From positions 6,780,001-6,844,000 of the forward strand of contig CM072873.1 in assembly GCA_036937835.1 (NCBI GenBank): a stretch of DNA of 64,000 bases, given 5' to 3'. A model generated the notes under the pieces. It did not search any database and was not told the origin of the DNA. It saw nothing but the letters and a program-made list of their open reading frames with translations. The position numbers were made by a program, and so were the translations under genes. This stretch comes from Pampus argenteus. Its lineage: Eukaryota; Chordata; Actinopteri; Scombriformes; Stromateidae. How positions within the stretch are numbered: position 1 is the stretch's first letter; each line of letters opens with the position of its first letter. Below, piece after piece: positions 1 to 12,200 of this stretch.

Positions 1-3000
1 TTGTGGAGCCGTACTGACACTGAAAACAGTTACAGTACATGTTACAAGAAAGAAGAATCATTCCTATACTTGTTCTATATTTGTGAATTCAAAGGTTTTG
101 ATTTTTTTAAAAATATTTAGGGGATACAGGTTACACTATACAGCTAAGGAATGCAGACCTGGTTGTGTATTTTGATTATAATAACTTATGAAAATATCTG
201 ATTATATGCCAATATATGATTACATTCTTTCACAAGATTTCACATAAACACGTCAACATTTTCAAAATCTCCCCTGAAATTCCGATGGGTTGTTTATGTT
301 TTTGTTTCAATGATCACATTACAAAGATATATTGAAAGCAGTACCAGTAAACAGGTCAGGAGTGTATAAAGCATGGAAACGATGCTGCCATATATCGAAC
401 AAGGTCTCGGTACCACCTTATTATTGGAATTATCGTTAATTTCGTCACATCTTGACAGTTGGGGGTTGTTTGCGTGTGTTGCCAGGCCTCTGTCAATGAC
501 AATCAAATCTGATCAAACTAAACTCACACCGTCCTGACCCTTTAATGTTGATTCTTGCCCATTTCGTCAGAAATATTTATTGGTACTGAGCACAACTTCA
601 GGTTTTTGGGGGCTTTAGATGAAAAAAGACACAATGCTTTCAGGAGATATGTCTTGGTGCTAAAGCCAACATTCATTCATGTCCCCACTATAAGGCAGCC
701 CATTAACTAATCTTAATAGTCAGTATATTGATCAAGACATTAAAGACCAAGCATGAGAGAAAATGGTAGAAAGCAGTAAGGGAATTCTAGTCTATATAAG
801 TCAAACTCTCAAGGACTGTCCTTAAAGCAAGTAAAGTTTCGTCTCCTGAGCTGCAGTTCCATCGCTGTAACTCCAGACTTTGGGGCAAAGTTAGCTGAGC
901 TGCAGTTTTTGAGAATGAAAGGAAAGGAAAAACCGAAACTCAACTCCACGAGGGTCTGCCTGTCTGCTATTGTGGATATTTTTATCTGCTGTGCGTCTAA
1001 GGCGGAGACACAGTGGGAAATACGAACCAGCCAACCCAAGCTGACAGTGAGGAGTCAGACTGTCAAGAGGTCTGCCCCCCCCACACACACACGCACACAC
1101 ACCCGCCACCACCCCTTGCTACAACACCCAAATGGATTGTCATATCAGATTTAGGTGTATAGGTTATTACACCCTTGGGCTACAGTTTCCAACACACCAG
1201 TCTGCATGGCAGGATTGAGTTCGAGGACTCTCTCTTCTCGTTCTCTTTCCTTGGTTCTCTAAGTTGCTGATTTCTTTTGATAAAACACAAGTTCTGGCAA
1301 CTCCTACGAAACAAGCGATGAGATAATAGCTGGAAAACACGACCTGTCCTAGCTCCGCCCTCATCAATACACTATAGTGGCTCTGCAGCTGCAGCACAAA
1401 TCAGCTGGAAAACTGGCTTTGAGCAAACACAGGATATATAAATACATATCTTGTACGGCTAATCACACATTAATTAAGGGAACATTAAATTGCATAATCA
1501 AGTCCTTTTGTGTCCAAATAGAAGTCACCATGACGCAGTAAATTGTATTGACTTTTAGCCTAGACTGCATGAATAATCACCCTATTCATTATCAAATATC
1601 CTTTTTCTTTACTACAATTGGGGATGCTCTTTTAATCTGATGATTCATCAATTCATTAAATCAATGATTCGCTTGGTCTGTAAAATTGATCACCGTTCTC
1701 CAAAACCCAAGAAACAACCTAAAATGTCTTGTTTTGTCCCGATCAACAGTCCATAACCCAAAGATATTCAGTTTAGTGTCAAAGAGGACTAAAGAAACCA
1801 GAAAATATTCACATATGTGAAGCTCGAATCAAGAGAATTTGACCTTTTTTCTTAAAAACCGTATAAGTCGATAAAAGGTAGGGGTACAAGTATTTAGAGT
1901 TGTGTTTATGTAATTCCAACAGTCGTCTCACATTTCCAGACTCATCTCTCTACCTGCTGTGCCAGGAAACAATTCACAGCTTTGTTTTTGCCTCTCGAAC
2001 TGATTTTCAAGTTACACTTATAGGAGTTGGTTGCACCCGCTGTTCATACTAGTAACTCCATGTGAAGATTTACGCATCAATAAATTAAAACCAGTTACAC
2101 CACACGCAAACACAAACTAGTACAATGACTTACATCTATTTTATTATATCATTTTATTATATTTAGAGCTAATAACTGCCAAGAGGAACAGTTGCATTAG
2201 CTCATTAGCTAGCTTAATGAACCAACTGACAAAGCTAACGTTAGCTTGCTAATATCTGACCGGTTTAGATTAAAGAGGTAATATGGAGTTGACACTTTGA
2301 ATTTCACAGGTTAAAAAAAACCCTGCAATATTCCTTAAATTACAAAGCTTTATGCTAATAATGATAAATGACCAAATAAAGTTAATTAATTTAGCATAAT
2401 GGGATATTTCTCTCTCACTGAAAACAGCATGAATTCTACTAAATCTAAAACACACATACATTTCTTCCCCTCTTTACGGCAGGTCAGTGCTTTCATATCC
2501 CTCGACTCCACACTGCAGTAACCGCATCTGTCCGAATTGAAAAAGTCTGTCAACAGTCCGGCTCAGAGAGAACAAATCAAAGCTTTCGTAACAACATTAT
2601 TTGATTCATGTTACAGGAGCAGACGGCATCAGGACATTTATAGAGTTTTGTTTTCATGAACCGAGTTGTTTGACTGAAAAAAAAAACATTATTGATTGCC
2701 ATCAACTGTTGTTTATCCTGATGGCGACCGTGATGAAATGGGATATTAAAAATGCATCTTCATGTGCGGCCAAATGCAGTGTCTCGTAAAACACAAATAC
2801 AAACACACCGGCAATTTTTCAAAGTTTTCCTTCCATTTATGTTTGAGTAAATGAGTGACTTATCTGTGACTCAAATGCAATAACCGGCGCAAGTCTCAAA
2901 TTAAGCAAAAAGTGATGCTTATGCGAGGCACAAAGTAGAGCTCGGACTAATAATGATGAGCAGTGTACTCATGAACTTTGAATTTTAAGTAGTGATGTTT

Positions 3001-3963
3001 CTTTGTCCTTGTTTCTTGTGGCATTATAGTTTTTAACACAATTTTTCAAGTCAGTCTTAAAACAAATGAACACTTAAAAACACGTTTTCTCGCTGTAATC
3101 ATTCCTCCTGTTCATACTGACCATTAGAAAACTCCTTTATAATGCACAAAAATACACAGTCGCCCTGTGCAAAAATGTATTTAACAGTTTGTCTGAAGCT
3201 AATATGAAGCTTCAGTCGTCCTTATGAGTCAAATCAAGCAGGTGCGTAGCTATGGGTGGGCCTAGGTGGGCCCTGACTATGGTGCGACCAATAAAAATAT
3301 AAAACAATTCTTATATCTTGTTTACCATATGATTAAGATGATGATAGGTCAGATATTTTGAGTGGCAGTGTATTTCGCTAATCACTCAGTGTTAAGCCCA
3401 GCATGGCATGAAGCACCAGAAGTCTACTTTCCACTCGCTAGCTGCGTTTAATCAAGGTAGGTTAAGACATAAATTGTGGCGCAACAGAGTAGTTTGCTTA
3501 AAGTTTGTCACAAAAAGACGCAGGAGGAGCAGGAGGAATTAACTGTTATTGCCTTTGTGACGCAGAACAGTTCAAAGTATATTTCAGTTTATCTGTGTTT
3601 GTTCTTTTTTTTTCTTCTTCTAACTTTAGAAAGAAAGCCAGTTTTTCAGGGAGACCCACCCATATACTAACCTCAGATCAACTCACTCCCATCACTTACA
3701 CTGAAAGCACATCTGAAGGGGATCTTTTAACAGCCAGTATGAACACGAGGAATGATTACAGTGACTGTCAGTGTTCATATGGACACCTGACTGTTTGGTT
3801 CCTGTCAAACTTGGGGAGGTAAAACGTGAACATATCCTTTAATATTAAAAGTTGCAAATTGCAGTTTTTATTCAGAGTGACTGACATGTAGTGGGTTATA
3901 TTCATGCAGAGTCTGACTTGAAGTTCATTATCGTCATACATAAGGTCGTATGTGTGTAGTTAC
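1..3963 (-). other. pdss2: pdss2 intron 1 (partial, runs off left edge)
   Basis: This is non-coding sequence downstream of the pdss2 exon 1 donor on the minus strand. I looked for the expected next exon, which in human continues with GLVHDSW, and saw no convincing match on the minus strand, so the intron probably extends beyond the window. Visible contents are a short (CA)n tract at 1082-1103, AT-rich low-complexity DNA around 2120-2260 with repeated TTAGCT words, and a fragment at about 3240-3290 (cgtagctatgggtgggcc) that looks like a dispersed repeat of unknown class. Nothing here supports a gene. Confidence 0.6.
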
Positions 3964-4196
3964 CTGGCGGTGCTGAGTAGAGGGTGCTGAGTCCCGGCCA
4001 GCTTCCTGACGTGCATGGCCACATTGCTGAGCTCGTCGCTGAGCAGGCAGCGGAGGCTCATGAAGGACGTTGGATAGCCGACGATCTTCTCCGCGTCAGA
4101 CACCACTTTGCTCCAGTTTGAAGGTCCTGAGCTGGAGAACAGACTCAGCGTCCTCTGTCCTCGGCCGGACAGTCGCGACAGTGTAGCTCCAAACAT
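3964..4196 (-). CDS. pdss2: pdss2 coding exon 1: decaprenyl (all-trans) diphosphate synthase subunit 2, N-terminus
   Basis: PDSS2 is the non-catalytic partner of PDSS1 in the mitochondrial heteromer that makes the polyprenyl tail of ubiquinone. Read on the minus strand, the exon gives about 77 residues plus two bases. It starts MFGATLSRLSGRGQRT, rich in Arg/Ser/Leu and without acidic residues, as expected of a mitochondrial presequence. It then enters a block almost identical to human PDSS2: EKIVGYPTSFMSLRCLL, SDELSN, KLAGTQHPLLSTAR. The donor (CAG|GTAACT) falls where human continues ARGLVHDSW, splitting an Arg codon. I took ATG 4196-4194 as the start because it best matches the family length. 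An in-frame ATG at 4265 would add 23 unconserved residues and is probably leader. Only this exon is in the window. The gene is head-to-head with sobp, as on human 6q21. Confidence 0.9.
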
Positions 4197-4470
4197 GTCC
4201 TCTCTCTCTCTGACTGCGACGTTAATAGGTAAGTTTCCTAAAGAGTCATGCAGACACCTTTTCAATTATGTCACCAGTTTCGTCATATTATCATATTTCT
4301 ACTGTGAGAATAGCTAGCTATGTTCTTGATAATAGTTCTATAATATATCCATGTTCACAACACACGACCTGACACTGCGAGCTGCCATCTTTGTATACGT
4401 ATTACGTTTTTTTACGTAACGACGTCTGTTCCCAGATTCCGACACGCCCCCCGCCTCGCGCTCCATTAGA
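4197..4470 (-). promoter_or_regulatory. pdss2: pdss2 5' UTR and core promoter
   Basis: This is the segment upstream of the pdss2 start on the minus strand. It contains a YY1-type word (minus-strand AAGATGGCAGC, 4381-4391). It also holds four ACGT cores within 29 bp (4397, 4404, 4414, 4422), including palindromes TTACGTAA (4412-4419) and GACGTC (4421-4426), and a GC-rich stretch at 4441-4464. This looks like a TATA-less housekeeping promoter with CREB/ATF or PAR-bZIP type sites. The exact transcription start cannot be read from sequence alone. Confidence 0.55.
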
Positions 4471-4743
4471 AAGACAGACTGTTTTAAATGAGCTTAATTT
4501 ATTAAATAAAGGCTTCACACAATAAAATGAAACAGAATCATACATCTATATAGTTTATATGCTTATTCGGCAGCTATATTATCTTCCATCCATTCATTCA
4601 AATCTTTATTTAAGCTTGGAAATCATCATTTGATGAAATAAATAATACATTTCATTTGCATCACACTTTTATTCAAAGTGTTAAAGTATTAACATAGAAC
4701 AAACAACATATACTAATAATATTAATAATAAGAGTTAAGATGG

Positions 4744-4773
4744 AAAAAGCCTTCCTTCATAGGAAGGCTTTTT
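4744..4773. repeat. perfect inverted repeat (13-bp stem, 4-base loop)
   Basis: Left arm 4744-4756 (aaaaagccttcct) and right arm 4761-4773 are exact reverse complements around the loop tcat. One side ends in five T residues. It lies in the divergent intergenic region, about 550 bp upstream of the pdss2 start. Confidence 0.85.
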
Positions 4774-6699
4774 AGGCTTTATGCAAAGGTGTCGAGAGTA
4801 AAAAATAAAATAATACCGAATGAATTAGATGAAAAGACAATATTAAGAATTAAGAGTTATAGAGTCAAGAGTTGTAGAGTAGATCTTGAGGATGTGTTGA
4901 AGATAGGTAGTTCAACAGGTAGTTCACACCTGTCCATCACTTAGTACAATGTAACTGTTATTAATCATCAGTTATGAAAGCAGAATATTCACTCATCTCC
5001 ACCTACTAGGTGCTGTCTATAGGTGACGCCCCAGTCCAGCAGTATACCACATTTATCTTTCTCAAATGTTCAATATAAGTTTAGTCAGTCAGAAAGACAT
5101 TTTGTACATCTTTGACATTTTATTTACCCATATAATATTCTCCGTAGTTTCTCAGTCTTTCTTTTGCAGCTGCACATTTCATATTAAATCAGATTACTGT
5201 AAATCAAGAACATATACTTAGTGAGGTTTTACGGCGATGTAGTAACACTTCTGTCTCAGTTCTGTCCTAAAACTATTGTGTGTTTCTGTTATGGTAAATG
5301 CCAGATACTAGAACCATTCATTTAAATGTCATGTAATTCTTAGACTTTGCTGAAGTAAAAAAAAAAAAAAAAAGGGGGGAAAGAAACAACACCAGGTGGA
5401 AAAAAACTCTGAAAATCCATTTAAACCAAACTGTATAACATAATGTAAAAACAAAATAGACCCTTCATGTTTCAGTTCATGTAATGCTATCCTTGTGACA
5501 ATATAACAGTTCCACAATATGATAGGGAAATGCCCCAGCAGTGTTAGGTTTAACAATGCTTTCATTGAATCCTACTCCATTGGCTTATTACTGGACTGGA
5601 AAGAGAGTGAGTCAAGGACAACTTGCAACAACATGTGAGCTGTCTGCAGCCTGCTTTGTTGAATCGACTTACAAAACAAACACAGATACATTTATATTTA
5701 GGTATTATATTTAATATTGATTTATCCATTCTGAGCATCATCCTAGTCATATTTAGTTATAGTACAAATTTAACCTAAAATAATTCATTGAGATTACACA
5801 CCCTTGAATGTGATTTCAACCATTAAATTCAAAAATCCAGTCTTTATTTTTATTTTTTTATTTTTTTTCTTTACACCTCTATAAGCTTTCAACTGCCCTT
5901 CTGCACAGTTAATCATCAGAAGCATTAGAGTTACAAACCAAAGCGCTGCAGCAGGCTTAAAGAGGGAATGTTGTAATGCAGGCGAGGTGGTGTTGTTGGT
6001 TTTGGAGTTGTAACACTGTAACACACAAGTCGTCTCACCCTGACCCTGCGTCACGGTTCACTGCTCCTGTTCCTGCTGATTTTCCAGCTCAAATGGGGTG
6101 TCACTATGCCATGAGCAGCATTACCCGGCGCTCTCAGCGGCTTCCCACCTGCCAGCTCATTGTAATTCTAGTTAAAGTCAGAGGGCAGCATGTAGCACAC
6201 AGCTGAAACAGGTAAATTCATGCCCATAAACCAAAAACCGTGTATTAAATGGATCAAATATGTGGTCTGGTTCATATACCAGTACTGATACTAGTTTGCA
6301 TTTCATCTAAGTAGCTCCTACATGCAATGTGGTTTTCACATAATATTTCAAGCATAAAAACAACAGGAAGCATATATAAATATACTATATGTCTGTGTGG
6401 AGATATACTGTATGCAGGGCATAAACACACCTATGTGTATATGGTGTGTATTGCATATTTTTTGCATGTGAGACAGTGTGTGAAAACATATTCTCCTCCC
6501 GAGGACAATAAAGACAGATATATCCATATTTACTGTTAAAACAGCTTGAGATTGAAGGGAATATGTTCACATTCATAAATATTATTGATAAATCCAATAT
6601 TGCGTAAAAAACAACATGATATATATTAATTAAATTTAGATTTTTCTAAAGTTGGACTGGTGCTTCCAGTTTTTTGAGGATGTGTTATAAGTTTTTTTT

Positions 6700-7020
6700 G
6701 GCAGAGGCTCAGTTGGCTCAAGATGTTTTGGGGGTTTGTATTATTATGTCCTGGGTTTGAACGTTGAACATATGTGACTTTTTGATCTCTTGCAAGTGTC
6801 AGATAATGAAAAAAAAAATTAAACCGTGGGATCCAGATGTTCCAGATGCCCCTGACTTACCAATATCACTGCAAAATAAAAGAAGCCATGTTTTAATCCC
6901 TGGAAACCTCACTGACCTACTGAAGTGTCCCTGAGCAAGGCACCACACTCGGACGACTCCTCTGGTTGAGACTGGCAGCTGGAAACATCTTTCTGCGCAT
7001 GCAACTAAACCCACTGGAAC
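6700..7020 (+). mobile_element. decayed tRNA-derived SINE-like element
   Basis: A pol III A-box-like word (ggctcagttggctc, about 6706-6719) is followed by a B-box-like word (gggtttgaac, about 6753-6762). Downstream is aagtgtccctgagcaaggcac (around 6923-6943), a phrase I know from dispersed fish SINE and related repeats. The copy is diverged and its ends are unclear. Family assignment is inference. Confidence 0.35.
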
Positions 7021-7220
7021 TTCAAGGCTGGTGGCTGTCTTTGTGTTTTAAGTGTGCACATTTCATTATGACCAGCACAAGTAGGTTGTAACACACTCCC
7101 CCTGAAGAACAATGTGGGCACTTGACGGCTGCGTGTGGGCACCTGTTTGCTGCTTGCAGACTGTCACCATGAGGGAGCAGCGCTAAGTGGATGTGACTGC
7201 TCTGATTGCACTCCATGGGA

Positions 7221-7557
7221 AAGCGAGAAGAAATAGCGTACCTCTGATCATCAACGCGTCATATAATGTTTCAGTGGACGCCCCTCCCCCTGTCTCGTTT
7301 TTTCCCCTCACTCAACCTCTCCTTTGACTCACAGAGGCGGCTCACCACTGGCGCACGGACCGTGGAGGATACGGGCAGAAGATGGCTGACTTAGCCGGGC
7401 ACCGCAAGCCCTCGGCGGCATCACCAGCGTCCCACGGGCCGCTGAAAAGCTGCAAGACATCCGCCGTCTGGCGACTGTAAACAGCTGCCGCTGCCTCTCA
7501 CCCCCCTCATCTCCCCTTCCTCACCGCAAATATTGACAGAAGTATCACAGAGAAAAC
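7221..7557 (+). promoter_or_regulatory. sobp: sobp promoter-proximal region and 5' UTR
   Basis: GC- and C-rich sequence immediately precedes the sobp start. It includes a C-rich GC-box-like stretch (about 7279-7291) and a CpG-containing leader. The sobp ATG at 7558 has A at -3 and G at +4. The leader carries an upstream ORF at 7382-7480. The transcription start is not determinable here. Confidence 0.5.
7382..7480 (+). CDS. candidate upstream ORF in sobp leader (32 codons)
   Basis: ATG at 7382 has a strong context (A at -3, G at +4) and encodes MADLAGHRKPSAASP... to a TAA at 7478-7480, 77 bases before the sobp ATG. It does not overlap the main frame. If transcription starts upstream of 7382, the uORF should reduce initiation at sobp. 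The peptide itself is not recognised. Confidence 0.4.
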   Translation: MADLAGHRKPSAASPASHGPLKSCKTSAVWRL

Positions 7558-7653
7558 ATGGCAGAGATGGAAAAAGAAGGCAGACCTCCGGAAAATAAAA
7601 GGAGCCGAAAACCAGCTCACCCGGTGAAAAGGGAAATAAATGAAGAGATGAAG
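7558..7653 (+). CDS. sobp: sobp coding exon 1
   Basis: Residues 1-32, start ATG 7558 in strong Kozak context. It ends NEEMK at donor AAG|GTAAAA, phase 0. The peptide is essentially identical to human SOBP, which fixes the start. Confidence 0.95.
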
Positions 7654-8492
7654 GTAAAAAGGGGGTCTGTGCCCAGCTGCATGTGATTACGCGTGGAAAC
7701 AGAGTGGTTGTGAGGAGCATGCATGTCTGTTGAAGCACTAACCAGGCGTCCTCAGTGAAAATATGATACGCTCAATCGGTTGCATGATAGTCAAACTTTG
7801 ATTTGTGATTTTTTTTATTTATTTATTTTTTTTAAAGCCAAGTTCTATTGTCATATCCACACTGGATGCCAGTGTCAGCAGCGCACACAGCCAACACCGC
7901 CTTGCACAATGGATGCGACACTCATTCACTGCTACTATTCTTCTAGTAAGTTTTGAATCAATGAAGAACATAGTGTGCGTTCCTGTCGCTTCATGTCATA
8001 GCCTATTTTTTTTCACCGTTTGTGTAACCTGCCTTTCTTGGCTTACTCGGAGTTAATGGAAAATCCAGTGCGTCAGTGAAGGCGTCAACAGCACCTCCAC
8101 TATTACTATTAATACTATAAGCCGGTCTGCATAATTAGGATAAATCAATGGGGGAACACTCGCCTATCCACGATGCTTTTGCGGGTGTATGTCGTGTGAG
8201 TCGAAGTGTGTGTGTGTGTGTTTGTGCTTATGTGTGTGTGTGTGTGTGTGTGTGGGTTGTGTTGCCCAGCTGCCCAGAGGCGTGTGATCCAGATGTGCGT
8301 CTGTGAGCTTTACGCACTCGACAAGAGCACATTGTCTGCTGTGTTCGGCCTGCGCGGCTCTATCCCAGCATTCACCCACACATTGTTTCTATTCGTGGTT
8401 TTTCGCTCGGTGCACATTGTGATATCTGAGCCCTGTGCTCCGTGCAGCTCATTGTGGAGACAGAAAGTGTCCCTGGCATTTGTGTGTGTGTC

Positions 8493-8556
<64 letters not shown>

Positions 8557-9209
8557 GCAGGCTGCTGTGTCCGCTTTGTCTACATCTCGTCATTGTTTGT
8601 ACACATTTGGCTGGAAACACAAATGCACTCAGTGTTTTAGCTCCTCTGGATGGATATGCAGGTGATCATAACTGAGAATAATTGTGGAAATGGAGGATTT
8701 TAGGTTCTCGAGAGAAAAACGTAAGGGTGCTGGCTCCTTGCGAGTCCTGAAACAACCCTGGGATAAAGCATTCTTCTATTTAGATCCATCCAAAATACCA
8801 GACGCCTTCATGTGTAACAGCTTCCTCACTGTTACTGTAAAGAAAATAATAATAATAATAATGCGTTTTATTGATATAATCTAGATGCGTTGCCGGTGAG
8901 CTCAGTCGCCAAAGAAGCATTTATTATTGTCATAGAGCAACAAGGAACAGGTAGTAAACTGTAGCAATATTATATGAGATTGTAGCCTATTAAAATATAT
9001 TTGTTCAGCAATGTAAGCCTTAGGTATTTTTTATTTTTATTTTAGTGTTAATTTCTTGTTCCTTACATGAATTGGAAATGTTGAGAAAGATGAGTTCATG
9101 CAAAAAATGGAAATATTTCTTCAGTTTGTGAAGGAGTAGATTTAAGCCATCCTGCTGCTGTCTGGTCCTGATGACAGAAGGGAGACTGACAGGGATGCAG
9201 GGAGGTGGG

Positions 9210-9254
<45 letters not shown>

Positions 9255-12200
9255 TCTTAATTGAGAGATTGGTTATTTCTCATGAGGTGAGGAAGCTATT
9301 TGACTTAGTCTCAGGGGAGCTTTTAAAATTGAACAGATATTTATGAGCATCATTTCAGCACGCTGAAATATTGTCCTGCCACATTTTAGCACAACTCCAC
9401 CTTTATTTTTTTTTTACTATTGTAATAGAATTCAAATATCAGGCAACTGTGGTGATAATTGTACTCACAGTGTGAAAAATGACATTACATTTTTCTTTCT
9501 TTTTTTTTTAACACACTGACCTAGTAATTATATGATGTCAGTCATTGGTCAGAAATGATATTTTGTTTGCAGATGTTAGGGTGCCGGCCATCACGTAGGG
9601 TTCTGTGAATTGACACCTCTCATAATATGTTTTGGAGAGCGGACCTGTCAGTTAAACATGTCAAACTGATGAAAGCGTTTTAATTCGTTTTCACTTTAAT
9701 TTGTAGCTACGGTATGATACCTGTAATTATTAAACCTATAACTGCAATCAGTCAAATGATTCAGAGTTTTGGACTTAAAAATGTACCTGACCAGATGCCT
9801 GTAGCTTGTGGATATTATATATATATTTTTATTATGTCAATACAAAATGTAAATAAATAAATAAATCAACGTCAGTAAATACAGTGTTGTATTGATGGTC
9901 TGTAGGGAAAACAACACTCTCCCATGACAACTCCAGTATCTCTATCAATACCAGAAGCTATAATGAATGGAGCAGATGTGGTTAAGGTGTCCAAACACTT
10001 TCAAAGGCTAAACAAGTTCGATTGTAGCTCATTACGCAACCTTGAATTTCATCTCCCATTGCGCACACACACACACACACAGACATATTCACACAAGCTG
10101 TAGTCTTACACCTGCAATATAATGTCAGAGCTAGAAACTAGGTGTAGTGTCTCTTTCAATACACTTGTTGTTACTGTGACATTTTTGAGTGGAATCAAGT
10201 TGGAAAATTACAGATGCATTTGATATGTCATATAACATGAGCTGCTTGCAAATCAAACTGTAAACCTAGACCTTTGCATTACACCCCTGCGGAGTTGCAA
10301 AAAATAATCTTCTAGCATGGTTGCATGTTAGTAGCAGTAAACCTGTTAAGTGAAGTTTAATGTATTTGATTGCTTAGAAAACTCTCGAATGTGTAACTTC
10401 TGAGTGTTCAGAACAAAAAAAAGACATCAAGTATGTTCCCTTCTCTCCTTTACTCTCACTCATCTTCAATATTTCAACCTAAAACCGGAGGGGATAAAAA
10501 AAAACAAAAAAACACAGACACACAGAGACAGACACACAATGTGCCCTTGTGAGGGATCATACTCCTCTGAAAAACCAAACAGTCTGACAGTGTTTCCTTC
10601 ATCTGGCTGCTTAGTGTGTGCTACGGTAAAAAATGAGCCCCGGTGAGTAATCAAGGAAAAGGAGGAGCGGGCATGGAGGGGATAGGAGAGGCTAGAGAGT
10701 GGGGTAAGAAACAGGGGAGAAAGGAATGTATACAGCACTGGGCTGGCTAAGCTGTAAAAACTGTAACCTGAGCGCCTCCGCTGGATCAGATATCAAGGAA
10801 AGTAGAGGGAAATGAAAACAGAGGAGAGGGAGAGGCAGAGAAGGAGGAGAGGGAGCAGGGGAGTGGAAAAGTAGAGGAGGAGGAAGGATCGGCAAAGGGG
10901 AAACTTGGCGTGTGGATTCAAGAATTTTATCACAGTATACTGTGACCTGCTCTGGTTTCTACCCACAAGGTATCCAGTTCCCACCATCATCATTACCACA
11001 AGCCCTACTGACTGTGTCCCGGTCTTACTGGAGGGGAACAAGGGGGAAGACTGTGGAGAACCAGGATTGTAAATATATTTTTTATTATTATTTGCGGTTG
11101 AAAATATGGCAGAGAAGTGCTACTCCTCTGAGGGAATATTGTCCACGACACCACTAATTATCCTGCGAAATTGTAATGTAAACTAGCAAGAGGACAAGGG
11201 CTCTCCACCACCATCTTGTCACAAATTGTGTTCTGACTGATGCTAAGGGGTGGGGGTTCGGGGGGTGGTTTGGTTCTTGCTGAAGGTTTCTGTTGGCTGT
11301 GTAGTACGCCATAAATATCACCATCATATCAGAGCTCTAACCAATAGTGCACAAGATGGGCAACAGAAAAGGAAGAGGCATTTCAAAGCTGCTAATTACC
11401 ACTAAACACAAAGTATAACAGAGAGCCAACGGGAATGGAAATAGTTTGTTCATATATGAAATTAAGAATTTCTAAAAATGTACATGAAAAAAATAATATT
11501 TTTGACCTGATGGTGGCGCTACAAGAAAAGTCACCAAAAGTCATGAGGAACTGTCATCTGGGGACCATGAATGTCTGTACAGAAATTAATGTCAATCTAT
11601 GCAGTAGTTGTCAAGATATTTCATGCATTGACTGATAATACTCATAATCCCATTGACATCTAAAGGGTTTATCCCTATGTGCTCAGGAAAAATCAGCACC
11701 ACCCCAGTTTACCCAATCATGGCCTACTAAAAATCTTAAACTGCACTTCCAGTTGACCTCTGTTCTCATAGAAGCTCTGATGAAAGGCCAGATGAAAAAA
11801 AAAAAACTATACACTACATCCAGTGTAATATATAGACATCTGTAGCTGCCGCTGAGCCTCCGACACCTCTTCCTCCCCAGCTCACCAGATCCAAAGTTGG
11901 TGCCGCTGCTTTGATGAGCGGCCAACCAGGATTAGATTCCGCTCTTAATAATACTCCTACTTTCTCAAAGTAGTTGGGTGACACAGAGGGCACAAGGAAG
12001 GGAAAGAGAGACACAGAGAGATGCTGTGTTTTTGTCTCCATGATATGGTTATTTTACAGAGACATCCGTTTTTACTTAGGAGTACATTCGGGTTGTGTTA
12101 TGCTCCAACTCATTTGTTCAAAAGGAGGATTTTCTAACTTGATGGTTTTGTTTCATCCTTGCTGTGGGGCTAATTGCTACAGTTGTGCTTGTCAATGGGT

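Larger units (their letters stand above)
4471..7220. other. intergenic region between pdss2 and sobp
   Basis: No coding exon is recognisable. The region is AT-rich with scattered low complexity: a 17-base poly-A at 5357-5373 followed by a G run, T-rich DNA at 5838-5870, a perfect hairpin at 4744-4773, and a decayed SINE-like segment at about 6700-7020. Short open frames here have no recognisable similarity. Confidence 0.6.
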
